Shown here: positions 1-11,150 of the stretch, piece after piece | How the letters are laid out: every line of letters starts with the position of its first letter | How positions within the stretch are numbered: position 1 is the stretch's first letter | Source: Liquidambar formosana | Taxonomy: Eukaryota; Streptophyta; Magnoliopsida; Saxifragales; Altingiaceae | Assembly: GCA_039720395.1 (NCBI GenBank) | Contig: CM077824.1 | Location: 23,017,278 to 23,081,277, forward strand | Length of the DNA stretch: 64,000 nucleotides | Direction of reading: 5' to 3' | Program-made: the position numbers and the translations under genes | Notes under the pieces: generated by a model | Database searches by the model: none | What the model saw: the letters and a program-made list of their open reading frames with translations, nothing else | Told to the model about the DNA's origin: nothing

Positions 1-31
1 TGATGGCTTCTGGAAGGGATGGTAAGCATCA

Positions 32-34
<3 letters not shown>

Positions 35-82
<48 letters not shown>
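35..82. repeat. (CT)n microsatellite
   Basis: Uninterrupted CT dinucleotide run near the left edge. A short AT run follows at about 296-325. Neither is inside a recognisable gene. Confidence 0.95.
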
Positions 83-84
<2 letters not shown>

Positions 85-292
85 AATCTCCATGTACTGA
101 TGTAAGTTCGTTTTGTTTCTTTACTGTGCAGTTGCGCTGCCTTGTGTTGCTGCTGTCTCTTGGATGCATGTTTTTGAGGATTTGGAGACATCCAGAGACC
201 ATTGTTCTTTTATTTGAGTTTTTATTATGTATTGTTATTATGAATGACGACCAGATCGATCATGTGATTAGTTATGATTCTTGTATCCTTAT

Positions 293-323
<31 letters not shown>

Positions 324-3090
324 GATATAGATATATATTAATTTTTTTATGATATTGTTTGATTTTCTTCGATAAGACTCATTTAGTTTAAATTTTTTAT
401 TTTTATGATGTCGATTTTCTTCTGTAAAACTCATTTGATTTTCTTCTAGCATTAGAAAATTTTGTTGGATGGAAAATTTTAAAGAGACGAAATTTTTTAT
501 CCAAATTTACTTACCTAGCCTATATGGTAGCCTTATTAATGTCAGCCCATTATGAACAATTATGAATTATTCTCTGAGTATTGCTATATACTCATTTCCC
601 TAATTTTATTTGTCTAACTGATGAGTCTGTTGAGGGTTAATTAAAAATCATTAAAAATAAAACTACCTATCAGTTGGGGAAGTAAATATGAGCAAAAAAA
701 ATTGGATTTTTTTCTTTAATCATTTCCCTTGGTCTTCTTGAGGAAAATGTTAAAGTTCATGTTCAAATTTTTACCTAAATTTACTTGCCCATATGATCGA
801 CATGGCAATCGCTACATCAATAACTATGAATAGTTATTTTTTTAATTTTTTTTATTTGATTTGTCCAATTATATCACATCAAAATTTCGGTAAGAGGATT
901 TGAGTAAGCTATTTGGACAATATAGCATTATTCAATTTTTTAATCAATTGTTGAAGCTTGTCACATTAGTTAGACAAGTAAATTTGAATAAAATTTTTTT
1001 GGACCATATAGCATATATTGCTCTTGTTCAACAAATCACTCCGATAATTGAAAATATAGGACTCACCGGGGTGATGCTTTTAAATGCAAACCATGAATTC
1101 TCCTATCAATAATTAAGTCCGCTCCTGTCATATTCGTGGCTCATATGCGAGCTTTGTGCAAACTTCAATGCTGAATGCAAAATTATTTTAGTTACACGCA
1201 CGAAAAGAATTAGCCACTGGAAATATATTTTAAGATAGCAGTGCTGCACATACACTCAATGGTTCAAGATCATGGGATATGATTTTTAATTGTACATACA
1301 CTATTTATGGAAGTTGATTTGTCACGTAATGAATGGAGCTCGACTACATCAGTTTTTTAAAATACAATTGGATATTATGAATCTAATTTCTAAATAACTA
1401 TATCAAAAATTACGTGCAAAAATTGTCTCTCTTAATCCCAACTCCTACCCAATATATATAAACATGGATAGACTAATAAAATTTTGTGAGTGATCGAGAC
1501 TCATATTTATGGCATAAAAGCTCCGATAGCCACGTTCTACATTTTTACGTAGATTCATGCCACACTCGTGACAAATTCATGATAACAAGGACCCCTTTCT
1601 ACGCCTTTTATCATGTTAGTAGGTCGAGGAGAATTTAAAAAGGAGTATTTTAATAAGGGTGGGGTCATTTCCACAGCCTAATTTAATGGTTATATGCCTG
1701 TATCCATAGCCCTCTTCCCTCCTCCTTTGTAATATCCCCATCATACGCTTCTCTTTTCCCACTTCATTCCCTTACTCTCTCGCATGGGTAAAAGCCCAAA
1801 TTTGAAATTGATCATTTTATTTTTCGTTTCTTTTTTTGAAAAAATTGGATTGATCATAACATACAACACACAACGAAAATTGACCCAAGCTTTTGTCTTT
1901 CTTTCTTTCTTTCTCACACTTCCTTCACTGTTTGATTGTAAGTTGAACATTTTTTTTATTGAGTGAGAATCATATATAAAAGAAATGAAGAGAAAGAGAG
2001 ACCACTAAAAGGTTTGTGATGGCAGTGGTAAGGGTGAAATTTTCTTAAAGGTGGAGAAAGTGAAGATGTGGGAAGATTAGGAGCAACAAGATGGAGGTGG
2101 GATGGACGAGCTTTTGGCCGTATTGGGAGCAACTTGCAAGGTCCGAAACCCAGATTGATACAACTCAAGAAGATGGAATTACTCATCTCTCCTATATATG
2201 ACATGCATATGGCTTATTTTTTATTTTTTTTATTTTTTCATTTTTTTTTTGTGTAATGATCAATTCAAGTTTGGGTTTTCACCGATGTTGGGAGAAGTGG
2301 AGAGTAAGGAAGAGAATGGAGAAGTAGGGAGAGAGAAGGGTAATATCGAAATTTAATTGCTAAAGGGAGAGAGCTGTGGATTGGCTGTGGAAACAGCACA
2401 CTCCCCTTTTAATAATAGAAAAATGTTATAAAGTGTCTAGATTTTTTGTTCAAATTAATTTCTTTGCCCAAATGAGGCGTCAATCGCCATGTCAACCAAC
2501 ATAACTATGGATAGTAATTCTTTGAATAGAAGTTTAATTTGCTAATCAGTTCCTACATCATTTGGACAAATAAATGTGAAATATATAATATTGTTCTATG
2601 ATTTAATGAGATTTACCAAATCACCTTTAGTAACTCTCATTTCATTTATGTAATAAAACTATATCCAATGCATATAGCGCGTTAATTTGGGTCTAAAGTT
2701 AGCTCTTGTGGAAGCCTGCTGGAGTGTCACATTATTTTGGGTATGCTCCTATAGCACAAATTTGACTTTGGTGTATGTCTTTTGTCTCGCTTTGGACCGT
2801 AGGAATCGCTACATGTGTTCTTTTATTTCCACGCTACCAAATCCCTACTGCTATGGTGATGCTTTGGAGAGGGTGTGTTAGAGAGAGAGGGAAATTAGGA
2901 GATTATGCAACAGCATGTGTATTCTGGAGAGTTATTCTCTTATATAACTCGATCGCCAACATATCACAATTCTAATGGGAATAGAATTCATGGTCCACTC
3001 CTCTTAGGAAACATGGGTTGACCCAAACTCTCCAACCTTATGAGGTAGCTAGGGATCCATCACATAAGCCGATGAATCATGGGTTAATTT
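83..3090. other. AT-rich spacer with dispersed repeat fragments
   Basis: No gene seen on either strand; the short open frames are low-complexity. Three stretches (about 470-560, 735-850 and 2420-2525) resemble one another: each has a GGAAAATNTTAAAG-like start followed by text like CAAATTTACTTGCCC. They probably come from one MITE-like family. Around 1620-1740 and 2340-2400 lies similar text (TTAATAAGGGT... and ...ACTCCCCTTTTAATAA) in opposite orientation, so 1630-2410 may be a fold-back element. Confidence 0.4.
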
Positions 3091-3144
3091 GTTAGTAATG
3101 TGTCCTAAAACCAATCATATATAGAGATAATACTTAAGGAAAAT

Positions 3145-3464
3145 CCACCACTAGGTATATATTTATTTTTATTTGGTGGTGCAGCCATATCATGGCTTAG
3201 CAAAAAGCAAGGGTGTGTTTCTAAATACACCATGGAAGTCGAGTATGTGGCTTGTAGTACAGCGGCTAGTGAAGCCGTATGGATTAAAAGATTTTTGAAT
3301 GATCTACATCTTAGTTGTATAGTAGATAGGCCTATTCATATTTATTGTGATAATGAAGTAGCGATAAGGAAGCATTAAGAATGGGGAAATCGAACCAAAA
3401 GAGAAGCATATTGAATTACAATATCATTATGTAAATGATGTAGTTCAAAAAAAAAATGAAGTAA
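3145..3464 (+). pseudogene. Ty1/copia pol fragment: RNase H domain (broken by LINE)
   Basis: Frame 1 encodes a copia RNase H, with the family blocks ISWLSKKQ, MEVEYVACSTAASEAVW and IHIYCDNEVAI. The last block holds the catalytic Asp within YCDN. The frame hits a stop at about 3377; a one-base shift restores the typical continuation (KHIELQYHYV...). The domain start is missing; the sequence just upstream (3095-3140, GTGTCCTAAAACCAATCAT) looks like a fragment of another copia LTR. The domain is interrupted at 3464 by a LINE and resumes at 4742. Family assignment is from motif recognition; function is lost. Confidence 0.85.
3447..3464 (+). repeat. LINE target-site duplication, left copy
   Basis: Ten A residues followed by TGAAGTAA. 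The same 18 bases recur at 4724-4741 just after the LINE tail. Part of the A run could be poly(A) tail rather than target, so the certain part is the 3' TGAAGTAA plus some A residues. Removing 3465-4741 restores a continuous copia reading frame. Confidence 0.85.
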
Positions 3465-4723
3465 GCAGTCAAACAACTATTGGATGAACAAGAAAGGAAT
3501 ATGGCCCTTGGAATGCTGGTTGCATGGATGAATAGTAAAGATAAGATTATTTGGCATTATACAACCAGTGGATAGTACACTGTTAAATCAGGCTATGTGG
3601 TGGGTCAGGACCTTAATAAGAATGGTGGGTTGGCTCAAAGGTGAGCTGAAGGAGAATTAAGTGGTTATAACTCTCAAAAAAAAGTTTTCGAAATTTATCT
3701 GAGAACTCCAAGTTCCTGGGAAGTTGCGCCACTTTTTGTGGAGATGTATTCATGAGACTCTACCTATCAGCTATAAGCTCAAGCAAAGAATGCCAAATTG
3801 GAATGAAGCCTGCTCGTTTTGTGGTAAAGAGGAAATACTCACATATTTTTTTCTCCTATCCCTTTGCGAGAATGACCTGGTATGGGAGCTCACTTCAACT
3901 TGACAGTATTTCCATGTTGAATCAACCTTTCTTGCAATGTTTAGAACATTTAAGACACAAATGGAAAGGAGATGTATTAGCAAAAAACCTTCTGCGCAAG
4001 GTGGTGTTTATCCTATGGCATATTTGGAAGGCAAGGAATGATAGAAGCCTGAATATATGGAAGGAAACGAGAACCGAATGAAGTTTTTTTGAAAGCTGCT
4101 GCGGATGAAGGCGAGTATGAACAGGCACTGACCCAAGGAAATACTACGGGCGAGACTGCTAATGCAGATCGAGATATCGATCAAAGGCCTCCAAAACGGC
4201 AACCCCCGCCTGCGTTATTGTTTGAACTAAATTTTGATGGAGCGTGGATTGAATCTGATGGCATAGGGGGTGCAGGTATTGTAATTAGAGATCCAAATGG
4301 CCTTTTCATTGCAGGAATGGAAAAAAAAATTAAAATATGTGAGGAGTGTGTAGATGGTCGAAGCATTAGCTATGCAGGAAGGCATTCGCTTTGCTATAGA
4401 GATGGGTATTAAAGGGCTACTTGTGGAAGGAGATGCAAAAGGGGTAATCGAATGCATGACTAGGAGGAAGGAAATGGTCGAGGAAATTGCCATTATTTGT
4501 GGTGACACCCAACTTTTGGCAAACAAAGCAAAAGTAGAAGTTTTTTGTTATACTTCGAGAAAACACAATTGTGCTGATGATGCAATGGCGAAACATGCAC
4601 TTAGGGTGGATGACTTTGAGGTTTGGTTAGAAGATCCCCCTGTTTGACTTTTCCCCTTCCTTAAGGAGGATATGCCTATCATTATGTAATGAGTTTTTCT
4701 CAATAAATGCTTTCTATCGTTTG
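3465..4723 (+). mobile_element. 5'-truncated LINE (L1-type) inserted in the copia pol
   Basis: Non-LTR retrotransposon fragment of about 1.26 kb containing the 3' part of ORF2 and a short 3' UTR with an AATAAA signal near 4712, then an A tail. It is bounded by an 18-bp target duplication, as expected for target-primed reverse transcription. The endonuclease and reverse transcriptase are absent, so it was dead on arrival by 5' truncation. Confidence 0.85.
3540..4647 (+). pseudogene. LINE ORF2 C-terminus: zinc-binding RVT domain plus RNase H
   Basis: The order is typical of plant LINE ORF2 C-termini. First comes the IIWHYTTSG..YTVKSGY block (about 3545-3600). A zf-RVT-like segment follows, with a Cys pair (CSFCGKEE at about 3810-3835) and an FLW-type motif upstream. 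Last is an RVT_3-type RNase H from about 4220 (NFDGAW, GAGIVIRDPNG) to the stop at 4645, with the VEALAMQEGIRFAIEMG and LLVEGDAKGVI blocks. Frames change at about 3655, 3850-4080 and 4340, and in-frame stops are present, so this is a pseudogene. Plant host genes with a lone RVT_3 domain exist, but the zinc-binding segment, A tail and target duplication argue for the LINE. Confidence 0.8.
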
Positions 4724-4741
4724 AAAAAAAAAATGAAGTAA
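4724..4741 (+). repeat. LINE target-site duplication, right copy
   Basis: Right-hand partner of 3447-3464: ten A residues and TGAAGTAA. Confidence 0.85.
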
Positions 4742-4851
4742 CAGTAGGATATATCCCTACTAATAATATGATTGCAGACCCACTAACCAAACCCATTGGT
4801 ATGGAGGAATTTAGACAACATGTAACCTCCATGGGTATGAGATTTGGATAA
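4742..4851 (+). pseudogene. Ty1/copia pol C-terminus
   Basis: Continues the RNase H interrupted at 3464. It reads VGYIPTNNMIADPLTKP, the near-universal C-terminal block of copia polyproteins, then a terminal stop at 4849-4851. The polypurine tract and 3' LTR follow at once, as expected at the 3' end of a copia element. Confidence 0.85.
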
Positions 4852-4874
4852 ATAATTATCTCAAGCTTATAGCC

Positions 4875-4884
4875 AAGTAGGAGA
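4875..4884 (+). other. copia polypurine tract
   Basis: AAGTAGGAGA directly before the TGTTGG start of the 3' LTR. It would prime plus-strand DNA synthesis. Confidence 0.65.
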
Positions 4885-5355
4885 TGTTGGAATGTGTGGC
4901 TACAAGCTCTTGATCATATTAAAGCCACGGTTGATATAGTTAAATTCGAAAATATAAAATCTCACTCCGTTGGATAAAATGATTTCCATTATATATATTA
5001 TGCACTACAAACATTGGATCATGTCTAGTCAGTATGGGTAACTTGACAAGAATGAACCGTTAGGAAGAGTTTACCAAGTCAATAGCCACTAATAGCTATC
5101 AAATAAGGTAAATCTCTCAAGAATCACATTTGACCAATTTTGATTATAGGAAGTTGAGGAATTGATGAGGTGGCATGATCTAGTCCTTTAATCTAAATTA
5201 TTATCTACAAGTTTTAAGGAAGATTGTTATGGAAGTCCCAACAACTCTCTCGTGGATAAGGATAGAAGACTCTTTTTAAAGGCGTTTCCTCTGTACAGCT
5301 GTATGGAAAAATAACCACCTTTACACTCAACGTTCTAAAATCTATATGTTAAAGA
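4885..5355 (+). mobile_element. copia 3' LTR, left part (split by a younger element)
   Basis: Starts TGTTGGAATGTG right after the polypurine tract. It continues to the target duplication (aaaga, 5351-5355) of the retrotransposon 5356-11055 and resumes at 11061. The rejoined LTR would be about 560 bp and ends CCAACA at 11150, giving perfect inverted termini TGTTGG/CCAACA. The matching 5' LTR is not in the window. Confidence 0.8.
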
Positions 5356-6165
5356 TGTTAGAAACTATGTGATTTTCTTTAAAGCTTTAAAACTTCGAAC
5401 CACATACGTGTGCACACCTTCATAGCCCACCTCGACCCGGACCGGCCGGCCGTGTTGTGATGTGGCGCATGACGTAGCATACGAGTGACTTAATGGCCTA
5501 TTTATATGAGTTTATTTCATTTGACCGTTGGACCTTAATTTCTATAATTTATGGGTGTCCGTTATTAGCCGTTGGACTTTTATTTCATATTATTAATTGG
5601 GCTGTTATAAGAATCATTATGATATTTATTTTGGGCCTTTATTAGCCCAAACCAATTTCAGCATTTTACTTATATAAATAGTGGGCTTCTCTACATGAAC
5701 AAAGGGGGGTTTTTACATTGTCTTCTCAATCCTTTTCTACTATATTTCTCTAAGAATTTTATTGAGTTATTTTATATTTTGTATTTACGGGCAACTGATC
5801 GTGGACGGGTTTACTATACTCTTCTTGTGGACGTACCCATAGAAGAGAGAGCTGCGAGCTTTGGGGTTGTATCTTGGAGGTCCTATCGTCCGCCAGAACC
5901 TGTACGTAGGGAGGCGATAGTTCCTTTAGGACAGCGTGATCTCACGTGCCTTCCCACACCAGCTCTTCTTACTCTTTTATTTAATTTTAATTCAATATTT
6001 CTTGTGTTGATTTTTGTTAATTTAAATTATGATTATTAAGAGATTTATCCGTGTTCAATTTTATTGTATTTGTGATTTCTTAATTTGTGTTATTAGTTGT
6101 ATTCATGTTTAATTTGAATAAATATTCTATGACGAATTTCACAAAATCCACAAATATCCCCAGCA
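5356..6165 (+). repeat. 5' LTR of non-coding retrotransposon
   Basis: 810 bp, TG...CA. It has a GC-rich ACCGGCCGGCCG palindrome near the start (5441-5452), a TATA box at 5671-5680 and a leader after it. A 114-codon open frame (5695-6039) lies just downstream of the TATA box; it recurs in the other LTR and matches nothing I recognise. Confidence 0.93.
5671..5680 (+). promoter_or_regulatory. TATA box of 5' LTR
   Basis: TATATAAATA, about 315 bp into the LTR; same position in the 3' LTR. Confidence 0.7.
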
Positions 6166-9100
6166 ATCTAAAGGAACTATGGCTTTCTAATTATAGTGGA
6201 TTTTATTTAAATATTGCTTTCATGGTAAAATTAGATGAGTTTTGGTTTATATTATATTAAACGCTATAATTTTTGATCGTATAGTTCGGGAATATTAAAC
6301 ATGACCGGTTTTATAATTAAAAAAAAAAAATGACAAGTCGTATATATTGTATTGTAATCTCTGATTCTCTATATAGTCTGTTAGTGTTATTATTTTGTGT
6401 TTATGAAATTGTTCATCTCTTATTATCGATATTTAAGTAATATATCTAATCGAAGGCTACTAGGCTAAATTGGGTGTTGTCATGATATTAGATTTTGTTT
6501 TATAAATTGAGTAAAATATATGTATGTTTATCAATGAGTTGGTCTAAAGGATGAAGTAGTCCATCTTGAAGGATAAAATAAATAAATAAATAATTTGTGT
6601 ATATATCTTAGCAATTCTTTTTGGTGTTTCATTACTGTTGGTTGCCCACCTGAGATATGTAAATGTTTGTTCTATATGTGTCCTTTGGCTCTTTCTTGTA
6701 TATGCACCATTAGCCTTTCCTTTTAGCCGTTCTATGCAGCAAGCTATATAGCCGTTATATGCACTAGATAGGCCATTGGGCCTTGTATTAAGATGGCTGC
6801 ATATTTGATATGGGTCATCAGGACATTTGGGATTATAATTTATGTTTGGTTGCGTGGTTGGTAGGCTTGTGTGCTCAATCCTCTAGTAGAGGGAATGTAA
6901 AACCATTCTCATGAGACGTGTTTCTTGTATATAGCCATGTTGAGGCCTTCATGAAAATTAATTGTTTCCCATTTTTAGCTTGGACGGTTATTTTAGTCAT
7001 TACACCTCATTAAACTTAATAATTTTTATTATTTTATTCATCATGGCTGAACTGTGTACTTGAAATATTTCATGCTGGCTGTTGCTTGTATTAAATTTCG
7101 CTAGCCGTTTGGGTTTTTTATGCTCTTGCCAATTAATATTGTTTATTATTATTTTATGTAACTAATGTTATCATTTTAAAGTTTTGCAATCTTAAAGCAC
7201 CTCCGCACCTACTATTTGTGCTGTATCTCCATGAAAGAGATTTTCAGGAATTATATGTACATACATTCATGTTCTCAAAATATATCTTTATTACTCTTAT
7301 TTTACTCATTTACAAATTGAGTTGAATAAGTTTGAATGCTTTCACTGTTGAGAATTTTACACACTGGGTTTATTTTTAATAATCTATATAAGAAACGATA
7401 ATTTATATAAGTTTTAAATAATTAATTGGTATCTGTATATTTACATATTTGATCAGTTCTTGTCCTGAAAAGTTTACATATATTTTCTATGTGATTTGTA
7501 TATTATCTAATTAAAAAAAAAATTACATAAGTAAAACTATCATAAGTAAAACGATTTTACTTGAGTATTTGCTGAAATTTTATTAGAACTGTTGAATTCA
7601 ATATAGCCTGAAATTTATATATGCAAAGTTTCTTAGTAGCCTGGAAATTTTTTGGTATATAATTAAGTTGTAGAAATTTATATTTATTGTTGAAATATTC
7701 CTTTCCTACATGCATGTGTTTATAAATTTGATGTAATTGTTATTTTAACTGATCCCATTGGCCAGGCTATTTGATAAGAATGGCTTCTTTTATGTTGTGA
7801 TCACCTTGTGGCATTCAGTTGATAATCCTTGAGTTTGAGTAGTGGCTGATGTGTATTTTTAACCTGTACTTGAGGTTGGATTAAATAAAATATATATTTT
7901 AAATTAAAAAAAAATGATTAGATTTGAGTCCTTGTGTTAATATTATAGTACTGGAATGTTTTAGATTCATAACATCTTGTGTTTGTGAGTTGTAACAATG
8001 AAAGGGTAGCAATAAAATTTTATTTGTTTGAGATAGTTCAGCAGCTATTACACATCAATATGGGATGCCTATTTAAAAATATATTTACATCATATTGTTT
8101 ATACATGACATTTAAGTCTTGGAATCATGTCCATTCTTCGTGAAGCTTGATTTACAGTGGTATGTTTTTATCCGAGTACTGGCCTAGAGGTTAGGCTATT
8201 CACGCAGCCACTTGATTGTTGGGATTTGGATCTTCTGACTAGGAACCTTTCCCTATTGGGCCCTTGGTATTTCAAGGTGAGCTAACATCAACTTACCTCC
8301 TAAGAGTAGGAGCAATGCTGTTTCATAAAATTTGCAATTTCATAGGGAAGATATTGGAATATCCCTAGGCTAGCTTACTTTATTTTGTGTGATTTCCTTT
8401 ATTGCCTATTATTGGAAGTTCCATTTGCTATATGTACGTACAGTATGTGATATTTAGTCTATTCATGATATTTAGTTTACATGTCTATTTCTATTTTTAA
8501 TTGGTTAAATATCCATCGTAATACGAAATTTTAATAAATAGCTGATTTTGATGCGATATTGGATGACCACAAGTTTGTAACAATATAATTAAAACTATTA
8601 GATTGTCTCAAATAGTATTAGGTTTGTATTCCAAGTGTATATATACATGTGTTACAATGTATGGATTGTTCTCGTATATATTATAATGTGACCTTTGGTT
8701 TTTATTTTATTTATTTATTTTTAAATTTAATTAAAAGAAAAAAAAAAAAGATATAGAATCTAGGGTGCTAGATTTATCTAAGAGAAACCTTTTGAGGTTG
8801 TTCTTTAAAAATAAAAAATTTCAATTTGAGGTTTTCAATCTACTATATGAATTAAATAAAATACTTTGTGCATGCGATTATGATCTTGGTCTAAAATTTT
8901 AATTTTCTTGTGTAATATTCGAAATTTGTATGATGTGAGACAAATATGCATTAAACAAGTTATTTTGATTGGATTATCTTGTTGTGAACTAGGAATTTTC
9001 TTGATAAAAATTGTTCATCTAATTGTTTATTTAAAGTAATTATCCAATGAGTATATATGGTTTATTTTTTTGTGAACTCAAAATTAAATATTATGAGATA

Positions 9101-9530
9101 TATGAGATATTCTATTGTCTTAAATATGAGATATTCATTTTCAAGTGAAATTCTGTACGGCATATTATAGAATCTTTTGAATGTGGGGGTTTATTATCAA
9201 GTATTGATTATTATGGCATTTTATATTTTATGTGAGGATTATATATATTTGGAGATGACATGATACTGTGATTATTATATATCTTGAGAAATTGTATGAT
9301 ATTTACCATATTCTATTTATTTAGAATTTGTAATGCAATCATGAATATAGTTTGATTTTGAGACAAAATATGCATTGTTCATGAGATGATTGTCAGAAAT
9401 TATAGTTATTCAATTTATGTTAAGAGGAAAAATATTCATAACTGTGGGGGTTCACTGTATTGGCATATCTATATCATCTAAAGTTTGGCTAATGTCTATG
9501 TGAAGCATTATATGATGCAGGAAATGATAA
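6166..9530 (+). other. Non-coding interior of the retrotransposon
   Basis: About 3.4 kb of AT-rich sequence with no protein similarity visible on either strand and no long open frame. It appears to be filler between the LTRs, comparable to the internal regions of large non-autonomous retrotransposon derivatives. Confidence 0.6.
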
Positions 9531-9539
9531 TGCCAATAT

Positions 9540-10150
9540 GAGATGCAGAATATGGTGTGAAAAGTGGCTGATCAACCAACTAAAGGCTTATGTAGAAAAT
9601 GTAGTTATTTTATCCATCGAGGGGGATGGGGCTTTAGCCCACAGGGAGTCACCAACGGAAGTAACCCAACCTTTGTGATTGGAGATCCCATGAAGGAAGT
9701 TCAATGGGTAGAAACAATCTGCAGAGCGTGACTCACAAAAAGCACTTTTTGCTAGGAGAGTGTCTCCTCCCCATCCCTATGGTGAGAGTGCTATTAATGT
9801 GACAGTAAGGAAGAGTTTTACTCTGAATAAGCCCAAGGCAAGAACACTCCTGCAGGGTACAGTCACAGTACCCTTGGAGGACTTACCTAAGTGAGAACCG
9901 CCGTGAAGCCGCTGCTATGGGTTTGGGCTGACCCTAGAAACTCTCATGAAAATCAAGATATAGCGCATGGTCATAAATCGCGCTAACCCGCTTAGAACCA
10001 AGTCCCATATCAATACTATATGTGTGACTTGTTGAAATTTGGCTCAAGGGGTCTAGTTCAAGGCTTTGCCACTATGATTCCTCAAATGGAAACGGTTAAC
10101 ACTAAGTGAGGTTCAAGTCCAGAAGACACCTACACCTATTGCATAGTATA
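9540..10150 (+). other. GC-richer conserved-looking block near the 3' end of the interior
   Basis: This segment differs in composition from the surrounding interior: few A/T runs and many mixed blocks such as GCAAGAACACTCCTGCAGGG and GAACCGCCGTGAAGCCGCTG. It has no open frame. Its position just upstream of the polypurine tract suggests a retained 3' signal. I have an impression of similar 3' UTR text in plant copia elements but cannot check it. Confidence 0.45.
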
Positions 10151-10234
10151 TAGTTGCCCTATATATATATTTTGTTCATATATTTATATATATTTAATTT
10201 GTTTAATTATTTATTTGTCGAACTTTTAAATCTT

Positions 10235-10243
10235 GTGGGGGAT
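10235..10243 (+). other. Polypurine tract
   Basis: GTGGGGGAT immediately before the TGTTAG start of the 3' LTR. Confidence 0.75.
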
Positions 10244-11055
10244 TGTTAGAAAATATGTGATTTTCTTTAAAGCTTTAAAACTTCGAACCACATACGTGTG
10301 CACACCTTCATAACCCACCTCGACCCGGACCGGCCGGCCGTGTTGTGATGTAGCGCATGACGTAGCATACGAGTGACTTAATGGCCTATTTATATGAGTT
10401 TATTTCATTTGACCGTTGGACCTTAATTTCTATAATTTATGGGTGTCCGTTATTAGCCGTTGGACTTTTATTTCATATTATTAATTGGGCTATTATAAGA
10501 ATCATTATGATATTTATTTTGGGCCTTTATTAGCCCAAACCAATTTCAGCATTTTACTTATATAAATAGTGGGCTTCTCTACATGAACAAAGGGGGGTTT
10601 TTACATTGTCTTCTCAATCCTTTTCTACTATATTTCTCTAAGAATTTTATTGAGTTATTTTATATTTTGTATTTACGGGCAACTGATCGTGGACGGGTTT
10701 ACTATACTCTTCTTGTGGACATACCCATAGAAGAGAGAGCTGCGAGCTTTGGGGTTGTATCTTGGAGGTCCTATCGTACGCCAGAACCTGTACGTAGGGA
10801 GGCGATAGTTCCTTTAGGACAGCGTGATCTCACGTGCCTTCCCACAGGCCAGCTCTTCTTACTCTTTTATTTAATTTTAATTCAATATTTCTTGTGTTGA
10901 TTTTTGTTAATTTAAATTATGATTATTAAGAGATTTATCCGTGTTCAATTTTATTGTATTTGTGATTTCTTAATTTGTGTTATTAGTTGTATTCATGTTT
11001 AATTTGAATAAATATTCTATGACGAATTTCACAAAATCCACAAATATCCCCAACA
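10244..11055 (+). repeat. 3' LTR of non-coding retrotransposon
   Basis: 812 bp, nearly identical to 5356-6165. The visible differences are about seven scattered substitutions and a GG insertion near 10847. TATA box at 10559-10568. Ends CCCCAACA followed by the aaaga duplication. Confidence 0.93.
10559..10568 (+). promoter_or_regulatory. TATA box of 3' LTR
   Basis: TATATAAATA, same as in the 5' LTR. It could drive read-through transcription towards 11.1 kb, antisense to the nicotianamine synthase fragment. Confidence 0.65.
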
Positions 11056-11060
11056 AAAGA

Positions 11061-11150
11061 AATCCCAACTCTATTATAGTCATTCAATCCTATTTGAATT
11101 TTTTTCTCCCAACCATTAATTTGTTTTGCAGGAAATTCGTGTGACCAACA
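11061..11150 (+). mobile_element. copia 3' LTR, right part
   Basis: Remainder of the LTR that began at 4885, ending GTGTGACCAACA. The next base starts host coding sequence on the minus strand. Confidence 0.75.

Larger units (their letters stand above)
5356..11055 (+). mobile_element. Young non-coding LTR retrotransposon, 5.7 kb
   Basis: Complete element bounded by a 5-bp target duplication (aaaga at 5351-5355 and 11056-11060), with two LTRs of about 810 bp starting TGTTAGAAA and ending CCCCARCA. The 4.08-kb interior has no open frame with recognisable gag or pol and is about 70% AT except for a richer block near its 3' end. It is therefore non-autonomous and must have been moved in trans. 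I count about seven substitutions and one 2-bp indel between the LTRs, near 99% identity, so the insertion is recent. The TGTGGGGGA tract plus TGTTAG start resembles Ty1/copia elements, but no protein confirms that. I see no canonical tRNA primer site after 6165. Confidence 0.92.

Noticed and set aside
1630..2410. Fold-back transposon with AGGAGT/ACTCCC-type ends
   Set aside because: Terminal similarity is short and no target duplication was found; kept only as a remark in the spacer entry.
2687..3090. Short open frames as the missing 3' part of NAS or the copia
   Set aside because: No NAS methyltransferase motif or copia pol motif can be read in any frame there.
3752..4081. 109-codon open frame as a possible host gene
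   Set aside because: Part of the LINE ORF2 C-terminal region in a shifted frame; bounded by the LINE and its target duplication.
5695..6039. 114-codon open frame in the LTR, recurring at 10583-10900
   Set aside because: It lies in the LTR downstream of the TATA box, has no recognisable motif, and its two copies end differently after a 2-bp indel. Recurrence is explained by the LTR duplication, not by selection on a protein.
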